Shown piece by piece: positions 32,394 through 42,309 of a stretch of 64,000 bases of DNA. This DNA is from Anaeroplasma bactoclasticum (GTDB lineage Bacteria > Bacillota_I > Bacilli_A > Acholeplasmatales > Anaeroplasmataceae): positions 62,001 through 126,000 of the forward strand of contig NZ_QXEV01000002.1 of the NCBI RefSeq assembly GCF_003550015.1, read 5' to 3'. A model generated the notes under the pieces. The model did not search any database. It was not told where the DNA came from and was given only the letters and a program-made list of their open reading frames with translations. The stretch's first letter is position 1. Each line of letters starts with the position of its first letter. The position numbers and the translations under genes are program-made.

Positions 32394-33620
32394 ATGAAAA
32401 ATGGTATTAAGAAGGTAGTTTTAGCGTATTCTGGAGGTTTGGATACTTCCATTATTATTCCTTGGTTAAAGGAAAATTATGATAACTGCGAGGTTATTTG
32501 TGTTTCTGGTAATGTAGGACAAAAATCAGAGCTTGATGGCTTAGAGGAAAAGGCACTTAAAACAGGTGCATCTAAGCTATATATTGAGGATTTAAATAAG
32601 GAATTCGTAGAAGACTTTATTTATCCTACAATGAAGGCAGGAGCTAAATATGAAAAATATTTATTAGGTACATCATTTGCTCGTCCTATTATCGCAAAAA
32701 GAATTGCAGAAATCGCACTTGCTGAAGGTGCAGATGCAATTTGTCATGGCTGTACAGGTAAGGGTAATGACCAGGTAAGATTTGAGCTTACAATTAAGGC
32801 ATTCGCTCCAAACATGAAGATTATTGCTCCATGGAGAGAGTGGAATATAAAGTCAAGAGATGAGGAAATTGATTATGCAGAGGCTCATAATATTCCTCTT
32901 AAGATTTCAAGAGAGACAAATTATTCTAAGGATAAGAATTTATGGCATTTATCTCATGAGGGATTAGATTTAGAGGACCCTGCAAATGAACCACAATATA
33001 ATAAACCAGGCTTCCTAGAGCTTGGTGTATCACCTGAACAGGCACCAGATAAGCCCGAATATGTAACTATTCATTTTGAAAAGGGTATTCCAACAATGGT
33101 GAATGGTGAAAAGCTTGATTCTGTAGATCTTATTTGGAAATTAAATGAGATTGGTGGAAGAAATGGTGTTGGTATTATTGATATCGTTGAAAATAGATTA
33201 GTTGGTATGAAGAGCCGTGGTGTATATGAAACTCCAGGTGGAACTATTTTATATGAAGCACATGAATTACTTGAATCTATTACATTAGATAAGGAAACTT
33301 CTCATTTCAAAAAGACTGTTGCAGATAAGTTTGCAGACTTAGTTTATAACGGATTATGGTATACACCACTTAGAGAAGCTATTAGTGCTTTTGTAGATAA
33401 GACACAAGAGGTTGTAACTGGTGATGTAAAGGTTAAGCTATATAAGGGTAATATTATTCCTGCATCTATTACATCTCCATATTCATTACATAATATGGAT
33501 ATTGCATCCTTCGATGATGATGGAGGAGCATATAACCAAGCAGATTCTGCTGGATTCATTAACCTATTTGGCTTACCTGTTCGTGTACAGGCTATGGTTA
33601 ATGAAAAGAATAAGAAATAA
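32394..33620 (+). CDS. argG: argininosuccinate synthase
   Basis: Joins citrulline and aspartate with ATP. 408 residues. The ATP-binding AYSGGLDTS lies near the N terminus, followed by [13 protein letters not shown] and [12 protein letters not shown]. The start ATG at 32394 is placed by AAGGAGGAATTTGAAA; the frame is open 11 codons further but overlaps the T-box terminator end. First gene of the arg operon; argH follows after 17 bases. Confidence 0.97.
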   Translation: MKNGIKKVVLAYSGGLDTSIIIPWLKENYDNCEVICVSGNVGQKSELDGLEEKALKTGASKLYIEDLNKEFVEDFIYPTMKAGAKYEKYLLGTSFARPIIAKRIAEIALAEGADAICHGCTGKGNDQVRFELTIKAFAPNMKIIAPWREWNIKSRDEEIDYAEAHNIPLKISRETNYSKDKNLWHLSHEGLDLEDPANEPQYNKPGFLELGVSPEQAPDKPEYVTIHFEKGIPTMVNGEKLDSVDLIWKLNEIGGRNGVGIIDIVENRLVGMKSRGVYETPGGTILYEAHELLESITLDKETSHFKKTVADKFADLVYNGLWYTPLREAISAFVDKTQEVVTGDVKVKLYKGNIIPASITSPYSLHNMDIASFDDDGGAYNQADSAGFINLFGLPVRVQAMVNEKNKK

Positions 33621-33637
33621 TTAGTGAGGTGATTCCT

Positions 33638-35002
33638 ATGGCCAAAATGTGGGCTGGTAGATTCCAAAAGGAAGAAAGTAAAGATGTAAATGATTTTAAT
33701 TCCTCTATATCCTTTGATGGAGTAATGTTTAAGGATGATATTGTAGGGTCTATGGCTCACGCAAGAATGCTTGGGCATAAAGGAATTATTTCTAAAGAGG
33801 ATTCTAGTCTTATTATTAAAACATTAGGAGAAATCTTAGCGGATATTGAAGAAGGCAATTTATTACTTGATCCTGAGGCTGAAGATATCCATATGTTTGT
33901 TGAGGCAGAATTAACTAAAAGAATTGGTGAAGTAGGTAAAAGATTACATACTGCAAGAAGTAGAAATGATCAGGTTGCATTAGATGTAAGATTATATTTA
34001 AGAGGATTGGTAGATTCTATTTTAGAAAAGCTTAATGCCTTATTAAATACAATCATTGATTTAGCAGAAAAGAATAAAGAAACAGTAATGCCAGGCTATA
34101 CACACTTACAAAGGGCACAGCCAATTACATTTGCCAATCACTTACTTGCTTATGCATTTATGATTAAAAGAGATATATCTAGATTTATAGATGCGAAAGA
34201 TAGAATGAATTATTCTCCACTTGGCTCTTGTGCCCTAGCCGGTACAACTTATCCAATTGATAGAGAAATGGTAAGTGAGGAATTAGGATTCAAAGGAATT
34301 GTAATGAATTCCTTAGATGGTGTATCGGATAGAGATTTTACTGTTGAGCTTGCAAGCGCATCATCTATAGCTATGATGCATTTATCAAGATTTTCTGAAG
34401 AAATTATTCTTTGGTGTAGCTGGGAATTTAAATTCATTGATTTAGATGATGCTTATTCTACAGGCTCATCCATTATGCCACAAAAGAAGAATCCTGATAT
34501 TGCAGAGCTTGTAAGAGGTAAAACTGGTAGAGTTTATGGTGATTTAATTACCCTACTTACTATGCTAAAGGGTATTCCTCTTGCATATAATAAGGATATG
34601 CAAGAAGATAAAGAAGCAATATTTGATGCATTAAATACCCTAGATCAGTGCTTAAAAATCTTTAAGCCAATGCTTGAAACTATTAAAGTAAATAAAGAAA
34701 ATATGAGAAATGCTGCAGCTAAGGGCTTTATTAATGCTACCGATTTAGCAGATTATTTAGTTAAAAAGGGTATGGCATTTAGAAGTGCTTATAAGATTTC
34801 TGGATCCTTAGTTGCTTATTGTATTGATAATGGTATTATTTTAGAGGAAGTACCTTTAGAGGTATTTAAGACATATTCATCTTTATTTGATAATGATGTA
34901 TATGAAGACATTAATATTGAAAAATGTACGTTCAAAAGAACAAGCCAGGGTGCATCTGCAGTAGAATCTGTAGATGCCCAAATAAAGGCTTTAAGGAGCT
35001 AA
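33638..35002 (+). CDS. argH: argininosuccinate lyase
   Basis: Splits argininosuccinate to arginine and fumarate. 454 residues. The family signature GSSIMPQKKNPD is present (about residue 275), together with HTARSRNDQVALD and TPGYTHLQRAQP-like PGYTHLQRAQPITF. The start is the ATG behind GAGGTGATTCCT; an in-frame GTG inside that site is rejected. Stop and the argC start are separated by a single base. Confidence 0.97.
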   Translation: MAKMWAGRFQKEESKDVNDFNSSISFDGVMFKDDIVGSMAHARMLGHKGIISKEDSSLIIKTLGEILADIEEGNLLLDPEAEDIHMFVEAELTKRIGEVGKRLHTARSRNDQVALDVRLYLRGLVDSILEKLNALLNTIIDLAEKNKETVMPGYTHLQRAQPITFANHLLAYAFMIKRDISRFIDAKDRMNYSPLGSCALAGTTYPIDREMVSEELGFKGIVMNSLDGVSDRDFTVELASASSIAMMHLSRFSEEIILWCSWEFKFIDLDDAYSTGSSIMPQKKNPDIAELVRGKTGRVYGDLITLLTMLKGIPLAYNKDMQEDKEAIFDALNTLDQCLKIFKPMLETIKVNKENMRNAAAKGFINATDLADYLVKKGMAFRSAYKISGSLVAYCIDNGIILEEVPLEVFKTYSSLFDNDVYEDINIEKCTFKRTSQGASAVESVDAQIKALRS

Positions 35003-35003
35003 T

Positions 35004-35951
35004 ATGAAGTATAAGGTTTTTATTGATGGTAAGGAAGGAACAACAGGCTTAAGAATTTATGATAGGCTTGCAAATAGAAGTGATATTGAGCTTATGCTTA
35101 TTCCTGAGGAATTAAGGAAGGATCCTAAAGAAAGAGCAAAATATATTAATAGCTCAGATATTACATTCCTATGCTTACCAGATCAAGCAGCAATAGAGGC
35201 AGTATCCTTAGTTACTAATGATAATGTTAGAATTATTGATGCATCTACTGCTCATAGAACTGATCCCAATTGGGCTTATGGATTTCCTGAATTAGGTCAA
35301 GATTTTTTAGAGAAAATTAAAAAATCAAATAGAGTAGCTGTACCTGGCTGTTATGCATCTGGGTTTATGTCTATTGTATATCCTTTAGTAAAGCTTGGTA
35401 TTGCAGGAGTTGATTATCCATTTAGTGCAAATGCTATTTCAGGTTATTCTGGAGCTGGTAAAAAGGCTATAGCTATATATGAGGATGAAAATAGAGATAA
35501 GAAGTATGATGCTCCAAGATTATATGCTATGAGTCAATCTCATAAACATTTAAAGGAAATGCAGGCTATTCCTGGACTTTCCCAAAAGCCTTTATTTAAT
35601 CCATATGTTTGTCCATTTTTAGAGGGTATGCTTGTAACAGTACCTTTATATCTAGATGGACTTGAAGGTGAATATAGCCCTAAGGCTATTCATGATTTAT
35701 TAGAAAATTATTATTCTAATCAAGATTTTGTTAGAGTCATGCCTTTTGATGAAAAGGGTACAGAGGATGGATTTTTATCTGCAAATCATTTAGAGGGCAA
35801 GGACTATTTAGAAATATATGTATCTGGTAATGAAGAAAGAATTAGTATTACTGCATGCTTAGATAACCTTGGAAAGGGTGCATCTGGAGCTGCACTAGAA
35901 TGTATGAATATTATGTTAGGACTTGATTCAAAGACAAGCCTTAATATGTAG
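35004..35951 (+). CDS. argC: N-acetyl-gamma-glutamyl-phosphate reductase (type 2)
   Basis: NADPH-dependent third step of arginine synthesis. 315 residues with VFIDGKEGTTGLRIYDRL at the N terminus and the active-site Cys in VAVPGCYASGF. The short length and the N-terminal IDGKEGTTG (rather than GASGYTG) identify the type 2 subfamily. Start lies one base after argH, behind AAGGAGCTAAT. Confidence 0.95.
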   Translation: MKYKVFIDGKEGTTGLRIYDRLANRSDIELMLIPEELRKDPKERAKYINSSDITFLCLPDQAAIEAVSLVTNDNVRIIDASTAHRTDPNWAYGFPELGQDFLEKIKKSNRVAVPGCYASGFMSIVYPLVKLGIAGVDYPFSANAISGYSGAGKKAIAIYEDENRDKKYDAPRLYAMSQSHKHLKEMQAIPGLSQKPLFNPYVCPFLEGMLVTVPLYLDGLEGEYSPKAIHDLLENYYSNQDFVRVMPFDEKGTEDGFLSANHLEGKDYLEIYVSGNEERISITACLDNLGKGASGAALECMNIMLGLDSKTSLNM

Positions 35952-35960
35952 GAGGTTCTT

Positions 35961-37181
35961 ATGAAAGAGATTATTGGTGGTGTTTGTGCACCGAAGGGTT
36001 TTTATGCAAATGGTATCCATGCTGGAATTCGTCAGAATAAATCGAAAATTGATTTATCCTTAATTGTATCTACTGTAAAGGCTACTGCCGCAGCAGTATA
36101 TACTACGAATCTAGTAAAGGGAGCACCTATTTATGTTACACGGGCAAATTTAAATAATGGTATTGCTCAGGCAATGCTATGTAATAGTGGTAATGCAAAT
36201 ACTTGTAATGCAGATGGTATTGAAATTGCAACAGAGACCTGTGAGATTTTAGCAAAAGAATTAAAAATTCAACCAGAGGATGTCATTGTTGCATCTACAG
36301 GTGTTATAGGACTTCCACTTTCTATTGAACCTTTTAAAACAGGTATTCCTGAAATAGTAAAGGGTTTAGGAAATGATTTAAATCATGCAGATCTAGCATG
36401 TCAAGGAATTATGACTACCGATACAAAGAAAAAGGAAATTGCTATTGAGTTTATGCTTGGTAATAAGGTATGTCATATGGGAGCTATAACAAAGGGATCT
36501 GGTATGATTCATCCACAAATGGCTACTATGCTATGCTTTATTACAACCGATGTTGCAATTTCTGCAAATCTATTACAGGATGCCCTAAAAGAATCTGTTT
36601 CTGATTCATTTAATATGCTATCTGTAGATGGAGATACCTCAACAAATGATATGGTATCTATTATGGCAAATGGACTTGCTGAAAATGAAAAGATTACAGA
36701 AAAGAATTATTATTATGCAGAATTTGTAGATGCATTAAAATATGTAACTATTTATTTAGCTAAGGCGATGGCTAAGGATGGTGAAGGAGCATCGAAATTA
36801 ATTGTTGCGCATGTAGCACATGCTAAAACAATTGAAGATGCAAAAATTGTAGCAAAGAGTGTTATTTGCTCAAGTCTACTTAAGGCTGCTATGTTTGGTA
36901 GTGATGCAAACTGGGGAAGAGTTTTATGTGCAATTGGCTATTCTAAAGCAAATGTTGACGTATTAAAGGTTGATGTTGCATTTAAGAGTAATGCTGGTTT
37001 AGTTCCTGTATGCAAGGATGGTGCAGGAATTCCATTTAGTGAAGAAATTGCAAAGAAAGTATTAAGTGAAGATGAAATCACTATTGAAATTGATTTAAAT
37101 GATGGGGAAGGAGAGTCATCTGCCTTTGGCTGTGATCTAACATATGATTATGTTAAGATTAATGGTGACTATAGAAGCTAA
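35961..37181 (+). CDS. argJ: bifunctional ornithine acetyltransferase / N-acetylglutamate synthase
   Basis: Recycles the acetyl group from acetylornithine to glutamate and may also make acetylglutamate from acetyl-CoA. 406 residues. It is made as one chain that cuts itself before the Thr of MATML, in KGSGMIHPQMATML; GEGASKLI and ANWGRVLCAIGYS are further family motifs. With argJ no separate argE or argA is needed. Start ATG behind TAGGAGGTTCTT. It ends at the first base of argB. Confidence 0.96.
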   Translation: MKEIIGGVCAPKGFYANGIHAGIRQNKSKIDLSLIVSTVKATAAAVYTTNLVKGAPIYVTRANLNNGIAQAMLCNSGNANTCNADGIEIATETCEILAKELKIQPEDVIVASTGVIGLPLSIEPFKTGIPEIVKGLGNDLNHADLACQGIMTTDTKKKEIAIEFMLGNKVCHMGAITKGSGMIHPQMATMLCFITTDVAISANLLQDALKESVSDSFNMLSVDGDTSTNDMVSIMANGLAENEKITEKNYYYAEFVDALKYVTIYLAKAMAKDGEGASKLIVAHVAHAKTIEDAKIVAKSVICSSLLKAAMFGSDANWGRVLCAIGYSKANVDVLKVDVAFKSNAGLVPVCKDGAGIPFSEEIAKKVLSEDEITIEIDLNDGEGESSAFGCDLTYDYVKINGDYRS

Positions 37182-38029
37182 TGGTTAATCTAGAAGAAAG
37201 AGCTAAAATATTAAGTGAAGCATTACCTTATATTTTGAAATATAAGGATAAGATTATGGTAATTAAGTATGGTGGAAATGCCATGGTCGATGAGAACTTA
37301 AAAAGATTAGTTATGGAGGATGTTGTAATGCTATCCTCCTTAGGAATGAAGGTTGTACTTGTTCATGGTGGTGGACCTGAAATTTCTGCAATGCTTAAGA
37401 AGATTAATAAGCAAAGTGAATTTGTAAATGGATTAAGAGTAACGGATGGAGAAACTATGGATGTTGTTACTCAGGTACTTGCAGGTAAGCTTAATAAATC
37501 CTTAGTAAATCAGCTTAATTTAGCTGGTGGTAAGGCAATTGGTTTATCTGGTGTAGATGCAGGAATGATTGAAGCATTACCCAAGGACCCTAAGCTTGGG
37601 TATGTAGGTACAATTACAGAAATTAATACAGAGGTTATTTTAGATGCATTAACATTAGGCTATATCCCTGTAATTTCTACCATTGGCTTTGACCAAAATG
37701 GTAATTTATATAATATTAATGCAGACACTGCAGCAGCAAGAATTGCTGGTGCATTAGATGCAGAAAAATTTATCGCTATGACAGATATTAAGGGTGTATT
37801 AAAGGATAAGGATGATCCTACAACTTTAATGCAAACTATTAACGTTTCTGAAATCAAGCAGCTTGCAAAGCAAGGAATTATTGATGGTGGTATGCTACCT
37901 AAGGTTGCTTGCTGTGAAGAGGCTATTCGTCGTGGTGTAAACAATGTTGTAATTATTGATGGACGTGTTCCACATTCTATTCTAATTGAAGTATTGACAG
38001 ATGAGGGTGTAGGTACACAGTTTAAATAG
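37181..38029 (+). CDS. argB: acetylglutamate kinase
   Basis: Phosphorylates N-acetylglutamate. 282 residues, amino-acid kinase fold. MVIKYGGNAMV near residue 27, LVHGGGPEIS near 64 and NINADTAAARIAGAL near 180 are characteristic. Start overlaps the argJ stop (TAATG). The N-terminal helix is short, so hexamer formation and arginine feedback inhibition cannot be judged from sequence alone. Confidence 0.96.
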   Translation: MVNLEERAKILSEALPYILKYKDKIMVIKYGGNAMVDENLKRLVMEDVVMLSSLGMKVVLVHGGGPEISAMLKKINKQSEFVNGLRVTDGETMDVVTQVLAGKLNKSLVNQLNLAGGKAIGLSGVDAGMIEALPKDPKLGYVGTITEINTEVILDALTLGYIPVISTIGFDQNGNLYNINADTAAARIAGALDAEKFIAMTDIKGVLKDKDDPTTLMQTINVSEIKQLAKQGIIDGGMLPKVACCEEAIRRGVNNVVIIDGRVPHSILIEVLTDEGVGTQFK

Positions 38030-38040
38030 GAGGATCATCT

Positions 38041-39234
38041 ATGGAAGAGATGAAGGAATTTGAAAAGAATTTAATAGCATTAGATAATGAAAATATCTTA
38101 AATACATATAAGAGATTTAATGTTGTTCTAAAGGAAGGTCATGGTGCTACTTTAAAGGATTATACGGGTAAAGAATATATTGATTTTTCATCCGGTATTG
38201 GCACAAACTCCTTTGGAGCATGTGATAAGGAATGGGTAGATGCAGTAACAAAGCAGGCATCTACGCTACAGCATTCTTCGAATTTATACTATACAGCTCC
38301 ACAGGTTTTAGTTGCTAAAATGCTATGTGATAAAACAAATATGAAAAAGGTATTCTTTGGTAATAGTGGTGCTGAGGCAAATGAATGTGCTATTAAAGCT
38401 GCAAGAAAATATTCATATGATAAATATGGTGCAGGAAGAAGTGAAATTATCACTTTACAAAATTCCTTCCATGGAAGAACAATTGCCACCTTATCCGCAA
38501 CAGGTCAGGATGTATTCCACCAATGGTTTTTCCCATTTGTTGGAGACTTTAAATATTGTCCTGCTTCAGATATTGATGCATTAAAGGGTTTAATCAGTGA
38601 GAAAACATGCGCCATTATGATTGAAACTGTTCAAGGGGAAGGTGGAGTTGTTGCTCTTGATCCTGCTTTTATTAAATATATAGACGAAGTATGTAAAGAA
38701 AAGGATATCTTATTTATCGTTGATGAGGTTCAAACAGGTAATGGTAGAACCGGTTACCTATATTCATATATGGAATATGGAGTTACACCAAATATTGTAA
38801 CTACAGCTAAGGGACTTGCTGGTGGATTACCATTTGCTGCAATCCTATTTGATGAAAAGACAGAAAATGTGCTTACCTATGGACAGCATGGTACTACCTT
38901 TGGCGGTAACCCAGTATGTGCTGCTGCTGCATTATCTATCTTATCAAGAATTAATGATAAGTTATTGAAACATGTTAAGGAATGCCGTAAAATAATTGAA
39001 GATAGACTATCCGATATTAAAGAGGTAAAATCCATATCTGGTAAGGGCTTAATGGTTGGTATTGAACTTGAAGATGGCTTAAAGGCAGTAGATATTGCTG
39101 CTAAGTGTATGGAAAATGGATTAATTCCATTAACAGCGAAAACAAAGATTCGTCTATTACCACCACTAAATATTACATTTGAAGAATTGAATAAGGGCTT
39201 AGATATACTTATTCAAGTTTTGAAGGAGGCATAA
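38041..39234 (+). CDS. argD: acetylornithine aminotransferase
   Basis: PLP-dependent transamination of acetylglutamate semialdehyde. 397 residues. Pyridoxal phosphate sites are visible: FFGNSGAEANECAIKAAR, the Asp of FIVDEVQTGNGRTG and the Schiff-base Lys in VTTAKGLAGGLP. Start ATG behind AGGAGGATCATCT. The next gene begins directly after its stop. Confidence 0.96.
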   Translation: MEEMKEFEKNLIALDNENILNTYKRFNVVLKEGHGATLKDYTGKEYIDFSSGIGTNSFGACDKEWVDAVTKQASTLQHSSNLYYTAPQVLVAKMLCDKTNMKKVFFGNSGAEANECAIKAARKYSYDKYGAGRSEIITLQNSFHGRTIATLSATGQDVFHQWFFPFVGDFKYCPASDIDALKGLISEKTCAIMIETVQGEGGVVALDPAFIKYIDEVCKEKDILFIVDEVQTGNGRTGYLYSYMEYGVTPNIVTTAKGLAGGLPFAAILFDEKTENVLTYGQHGTTFGGNPVCAAAALSILSRINDKLLKHVKECRKIIEDRLSDIKEVKSISGKGLMVGIELEDGLKAVDIAAKCMENGLIPLTAKTKIRLLPPLNITFEELNKGLDILIQVLKEA

Positions 39235-40143
39235 ATGAAACATTTATTAACACTAGAACAATTATCTAAAGAAGAATTGTTAGATATTTTAAACTTAGCT
39301 GATCAGCTAAAATTCCAAAAGAAAAATGGTATCCCTCATGAATTATTAAAGGGAAAAACATTAGGTATGATTTTCCAAAAATCCTCAACTCGTACAAGAG
39401 TATCCTTTGAGGTTGGTATGCATGAACTTGGTGGTCAAGCATTATTCCTATCCTCAAGAGATTTACAAATTGGTCGTGGTGAGCCTATTCAGGATACTGC
39501 AAGAGTATTATCTAGATATCTAGATGGTATAATGATTCGTACATTTGAACAAAAGGAAGTAGAGGATTTAGCAAAATATGGTTCTATTCCTGTTGTAAAT
39601 GCTCTAACAGATTATTGCCATCCTTGCCAGGTTTTAGCGGATTTAATGACTATTCGTGAATTTAAGGGTGCATTTGAAGGATTAAAATGCTGCTATATTG
39701 GAGATGGTAACAATATGGCAAATTCCATTATTGTTGGTGTATTACGTTTAGGTATGAAGATGAGCATTGCTTGTCCAAAAAGATATGAACCAGATGCACA
39801 TATTCTAGAATTTGCTAAAGAATTCCCGGGTATGTTTGAAATGACAGAAGACCCACTAGTTGCTGCAAAGGATGCCGATGTATTATTTACTGATGTTTGG
39901 GCATCTATGGGACAAGAATCAGAAAAAGCAGAGCGTGAAAAGATTTTTAAGGGTATTTACCAAATTAATGATTCTGTAATGGCAGTTGCCAAGCCAGACG
40001 CAATGGTACAGCATTGTCTTCCAGCACATAGAGAAGAAGAAATTACAAATAAGGTATTTGAAGAGCATGCGGATGAAATATTTGAAGAAGCAGAAAATAG
40101 ATTACATGCTCAAAAGGCCGTATTAGTTAAATTAATGGCATAA
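39235..40143 (+). CDS. argF: ornithine carbamoyltransferase
   Basis: Makes citrulline from ornithine and carbamoyl phosphate. 302 residues. Carbamoyl phosphate binding: SSTRTRVSFEV and HPCQVLADLMT; ornithine binding: HCLPAHREEEIT. Last gene of the arg operon. Carbamoyl phosphate synthase genes (carAB) are not in the window. Confidence 0.97.
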   Translation: MKHLLTLEQLSKEELLDILNLADQLKFQKKNGIPHELLKGKTLGMIFQKSSTRTRVSFEVGMHELGGQALFLSSRDLQIGRGEPIQDTARVLSRYLDGIMIRTFEQKEVEDLAKYGSIPVVNALTDYCHPCQVLADLMTIREFKGAFEGLKCCYIGDGNNMANSIIVGVLRLGMKMSIACPKRYEPDAHILEFAKEFPGMFEMTEDPLVAAKDADVLFTDVWASMGQESEKAEREKIFKGIYQINDSVMAVAKPDAMVQHCLPAHREEEITNKVFEEHADEIFEEAENRLHAQKAVLVKLMA

Positions 40144-40148
40144 TATAT

Positions 40149-40182
40149 AACCTTCATCTTACGATGGAGGTTTTCTTTTTTA
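40149..40182 (+). terminator. terminator of the arg operon
   Basis: AACCTTCATC (40149-40158) pairs with GATGGAGGTT (40163-40172, one G-U) and is followed by TTCTTTTTTA. Confidence 0.88.
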
Positions 40183-40191
40183 TCTTCTTTG

Positions 40192-40200
40192 TGGTATAAT
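40192..40200 (+). promoter_or_regulatory. extended -10 promoter of the thioesterase gene
   Basis: TGGTATAAT (TG-n-TATAAT), 28 bases before the start codon; no good -35 box. Confidence 0.6.
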
Positions 40201-40227
40201 GTGCTCGTTATGAAATAAGAAAGATAA

Positions 40228-40962
40228 ATGGTTAGTATTATGGCAGTAATGTTATACGAAACAAATTTTTATGTTCATGGAGTAGATACAGATTTAAAGG
40301 ATAAATTAAGACCTGCATCTGTATTAAGCTATTTTCAAGATGCTGCATCAGTTCATGCAGTAAACTTGGGAGTTGGTTACCATGAGCTTTTAGATTTAAA
40401 TCTTTATTGGGTAATTCTATATGAGGAATTTGAAATATTTAAAGATGCAGAGTGGGGAGATATCGTTAAGACTAGAACTTGGCCAAAATCTAGAACCCGC
40501 CTTGAATTTGAAAGAGAATATGAGCTTAGAAATAAAAGTGATGAATTACTTGTTAAGGGTATATCTACTTGGTGTGTAATAAGTACAGAAACAAGAAAGC
40601 TTGAAAGAGGAGATTCTGTAGTATTTAAGGGGGAATATTACGATTATACAAATTATCCAGAAAAGATTAATCGTAAGATGAAATTTACTATTACAGAGCC
40701 TGATATGACTTATGATTACAAGGTTTTATATACCGATTTAGACCATAATCTTCATTTAAACAATGCGAAATACCTAGATGTTTTATATAATATGCACGCA
40801 AGCCAAAAGCGTGTTAAAAAGGTTAGAATATCTTTTGTAAATGAAGCTCATGTAGGTGAGATTATCCATATTCTTTATAAGCATACAGAAGAAGGAGATT
40901 GCTATATAGGTCTTGTAGGAGCGAATACCTGCTTTATGGCAATTTTAGAGACGGAGGAGTAA
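40228..40962 (+). CDS. acyl-ACP thioesterase (FatA/B-like)
   Basis: Hydrolyses acyl-ACP to release fatty acids. 244 residues, two hot-dog folds. The first half has the FYVHGVDTDLKDKLRPASVL...FQDAASVHA pattern; the second has DLDHNLHLNNAKYLDVLYN, with the Asn-His residues used in catalysis. Two starts are possible: ATG at 40228 behind AAGAAAGATAA, or ATG at 40240 without a clear ribosome site; I keep the first. The M18 peptidase gene follows one base after its stop. A second, more distant member of the family is at 60180-60881. Confidence 0.88.
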   Translation: MVSIMAVMLYETNFYVHGVDTDLKDKLRPASVLSYFQDAASVHAVNLGVGYHELLDLNLYWVILYEEFEIFKDAEWGDIVKTRTWPKSRTRLEFEREYELRNKSDELLVKGISTWCVISTETRKLERGDSVVFKGEYYDYTNYPEKINRKMKFTITEPDMTYDYKVLYTDLDHNLHLNNAKYLDVLYNMHASQKRVKKVRISFVNEAHVGEIIHILYKHTEEGDCYIGLVGANTCFMAILETEE

Positions 40963-40963
40963 A

Positions 40964-42262
40964 ATGAACGGATTTTTAGATTTTATTAAGGATACACCTA
41001 CTGCATTTCATGCAGCAAATAAATGTGCAAATGTTTTAAAGGAAAATGGCTATAAGGAATTAGCTGAATCAAGTGAATGGAAGCTAGAGGCGGGTGGAAA
41101 ATATTTCTTTACAAGAAATAATTCTAGTGTATATGCATTTGTCATTCCTAGCGATTTAAAGGAATTATCCTTTAATATTACTGCAGCACACCTAGATTCA
41201 CCTACATTTAAGCTAAAGCCTAATTTTACATTAGATTTAGGTAACTATATTAAATTAAATACAGAGGTATATGGTGGACCTATCTTCATGAGCTGGCTAG
41301 ACCGCCCATTAAATATTGCAGGTAGAGTATTAATAAGAGAGGATAATAGAACAATTACAACAAAGCTATTATCTTTTAATAGAGCTATTTGTATGATTCC
41401 AAATTGCTCTATTCATTATAATAGAGAATTAAATAAGGGCTATGCATTTAATCCTCAAAATGAAATGCTACCTATTTTAACAGATGATAGAAATAATAGT
41501 GATTTATTAGCTTTAATTGCGAAAGAATTAAATGTAGAAAAAGGAGCTATTATATCTTATGATTTATATTTAGCATTACTAGATAGAGGAATGCTTGTAG
41601 GACCTAAAAAAGAATTTGTTATGGCACCTCAGATTGATAATTTAGAGTGCTCCTATGGACTTTTAAAATCCTTACTACAAGCTACACCAGCAGCTGGAAC
41701 TATTAATGTAATGTGCTTATTCGACAATGAAGAAATTGGTTCTGGTACACGTCAGGGTGCAGCATCTATGGTACTTGCAGACCTATTAGAAAGAATTACA
41801 TTATCCTTAGGCTTATCCAAAGAAGAATATAAAAGAAGCCTTGCTTCAAGCTTTATTATTTCTGCAGATAATGCTCAAGGATATCATCCATCCTACGCAG
41901 GTAAATATGATCCAACAAATGCTTGCTATATGAATGAAGGTATTGTAATTAAAAATGCAGCAAGAGGCTCTTATACAACAGATGCATTATCTGCTGCAGT
42001 ATTTATAAGGCTTTGTGGTAGAAGTGGTGCAAGATATCAGCTAAATACAAATAGAAGTGATGTACCTGGTGGATCTACACTTGGTGCAATTAGCCAATCT
42101 AAGGTTTCTATTCCATCTGTTGATATTGGACTTGCTCAAATTGCAATGCATTCTGCATATGAAACAGCAGGAGCAAAGGATTTAGAGGATTTAGTAAAAG
42201 CAATTACTGAATTCTATCAAACACATATTCATATTCCTAGTGATGGAACTATAGAATTTTAA
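40964..42262 (+). CDS. M18 family aminopeptidase
   Basis: Zinc aminopeptidase of the aspartyl aminopeptidase family (ApeB/LAP4-like), 432 residues. Metal ligands and catalytic motifs are visible: ITAAHLDSPTFKLKP near residue 82, the Glu-Glu of CLFDNEEIGSGTRQGA near 250, and the C-terminal His in QIAMHSAYETAG. Cytosolic, no signal peptide. Start behind GACGGAGGAGTAAA, within the end of the thioesterase gene; likely one transcript. Confidence 0.93.
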   Translation: MNGFLDFIKDTPTAFHAANKCANVLKENGYKELAESSEWKLEAGGKYFFTRNNSSVYAFVIPSDLKELSFNITAAHLDSPTFKLKPNFTLDLGNYIKLNTEVYGGPIFMSWLDRPLNIAGRVLIREDNRTITTKLLSFNRAICMIPNCSIHYNRELNKGYAFNPQNEMLPILTDDRNNSDLLALIAKELNVEKGAIISYDLYLALLDRGMLVGPKKEFVMAPQIDNLECSYGLLKSLLQATPAAGTINVMCLFDNEEIGSGTRQGAASMVLADLLERITLSLGLSKEEYKRSLASSFIISADNAQGYHPSYAGKYDPTNACYMNEGIVIKNAARGSYTTDALSAAVFIRLCGRSGARYQLNTNRSDVPGGSTLGAISQSKVSIPSVDIGLAQIAMHSAYETAGAKDLEDLVKAITEFYQTHIHIPSDGTIEF

Positions 42263-42264
42263 TT

Positions 42265-42308
42265 GAATCAAAAAAGGCCCAACTTTGAGTTGGGTCATTT
42301 TTTGATTC
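42265..42308. terminator. bidirectional terminator between convergent operons
   Basis: A long near-perfect hairpin from GAATCAAAAAA to TTTTTTGATTC with a core CCCAACT/AGTTGGG. Both arms carry A/T runs, so it ends the M18 gene on the plus strand and the methyltransferase on the minus strand. Confidence 0.9.
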
Positions 42309-42309
42309 T

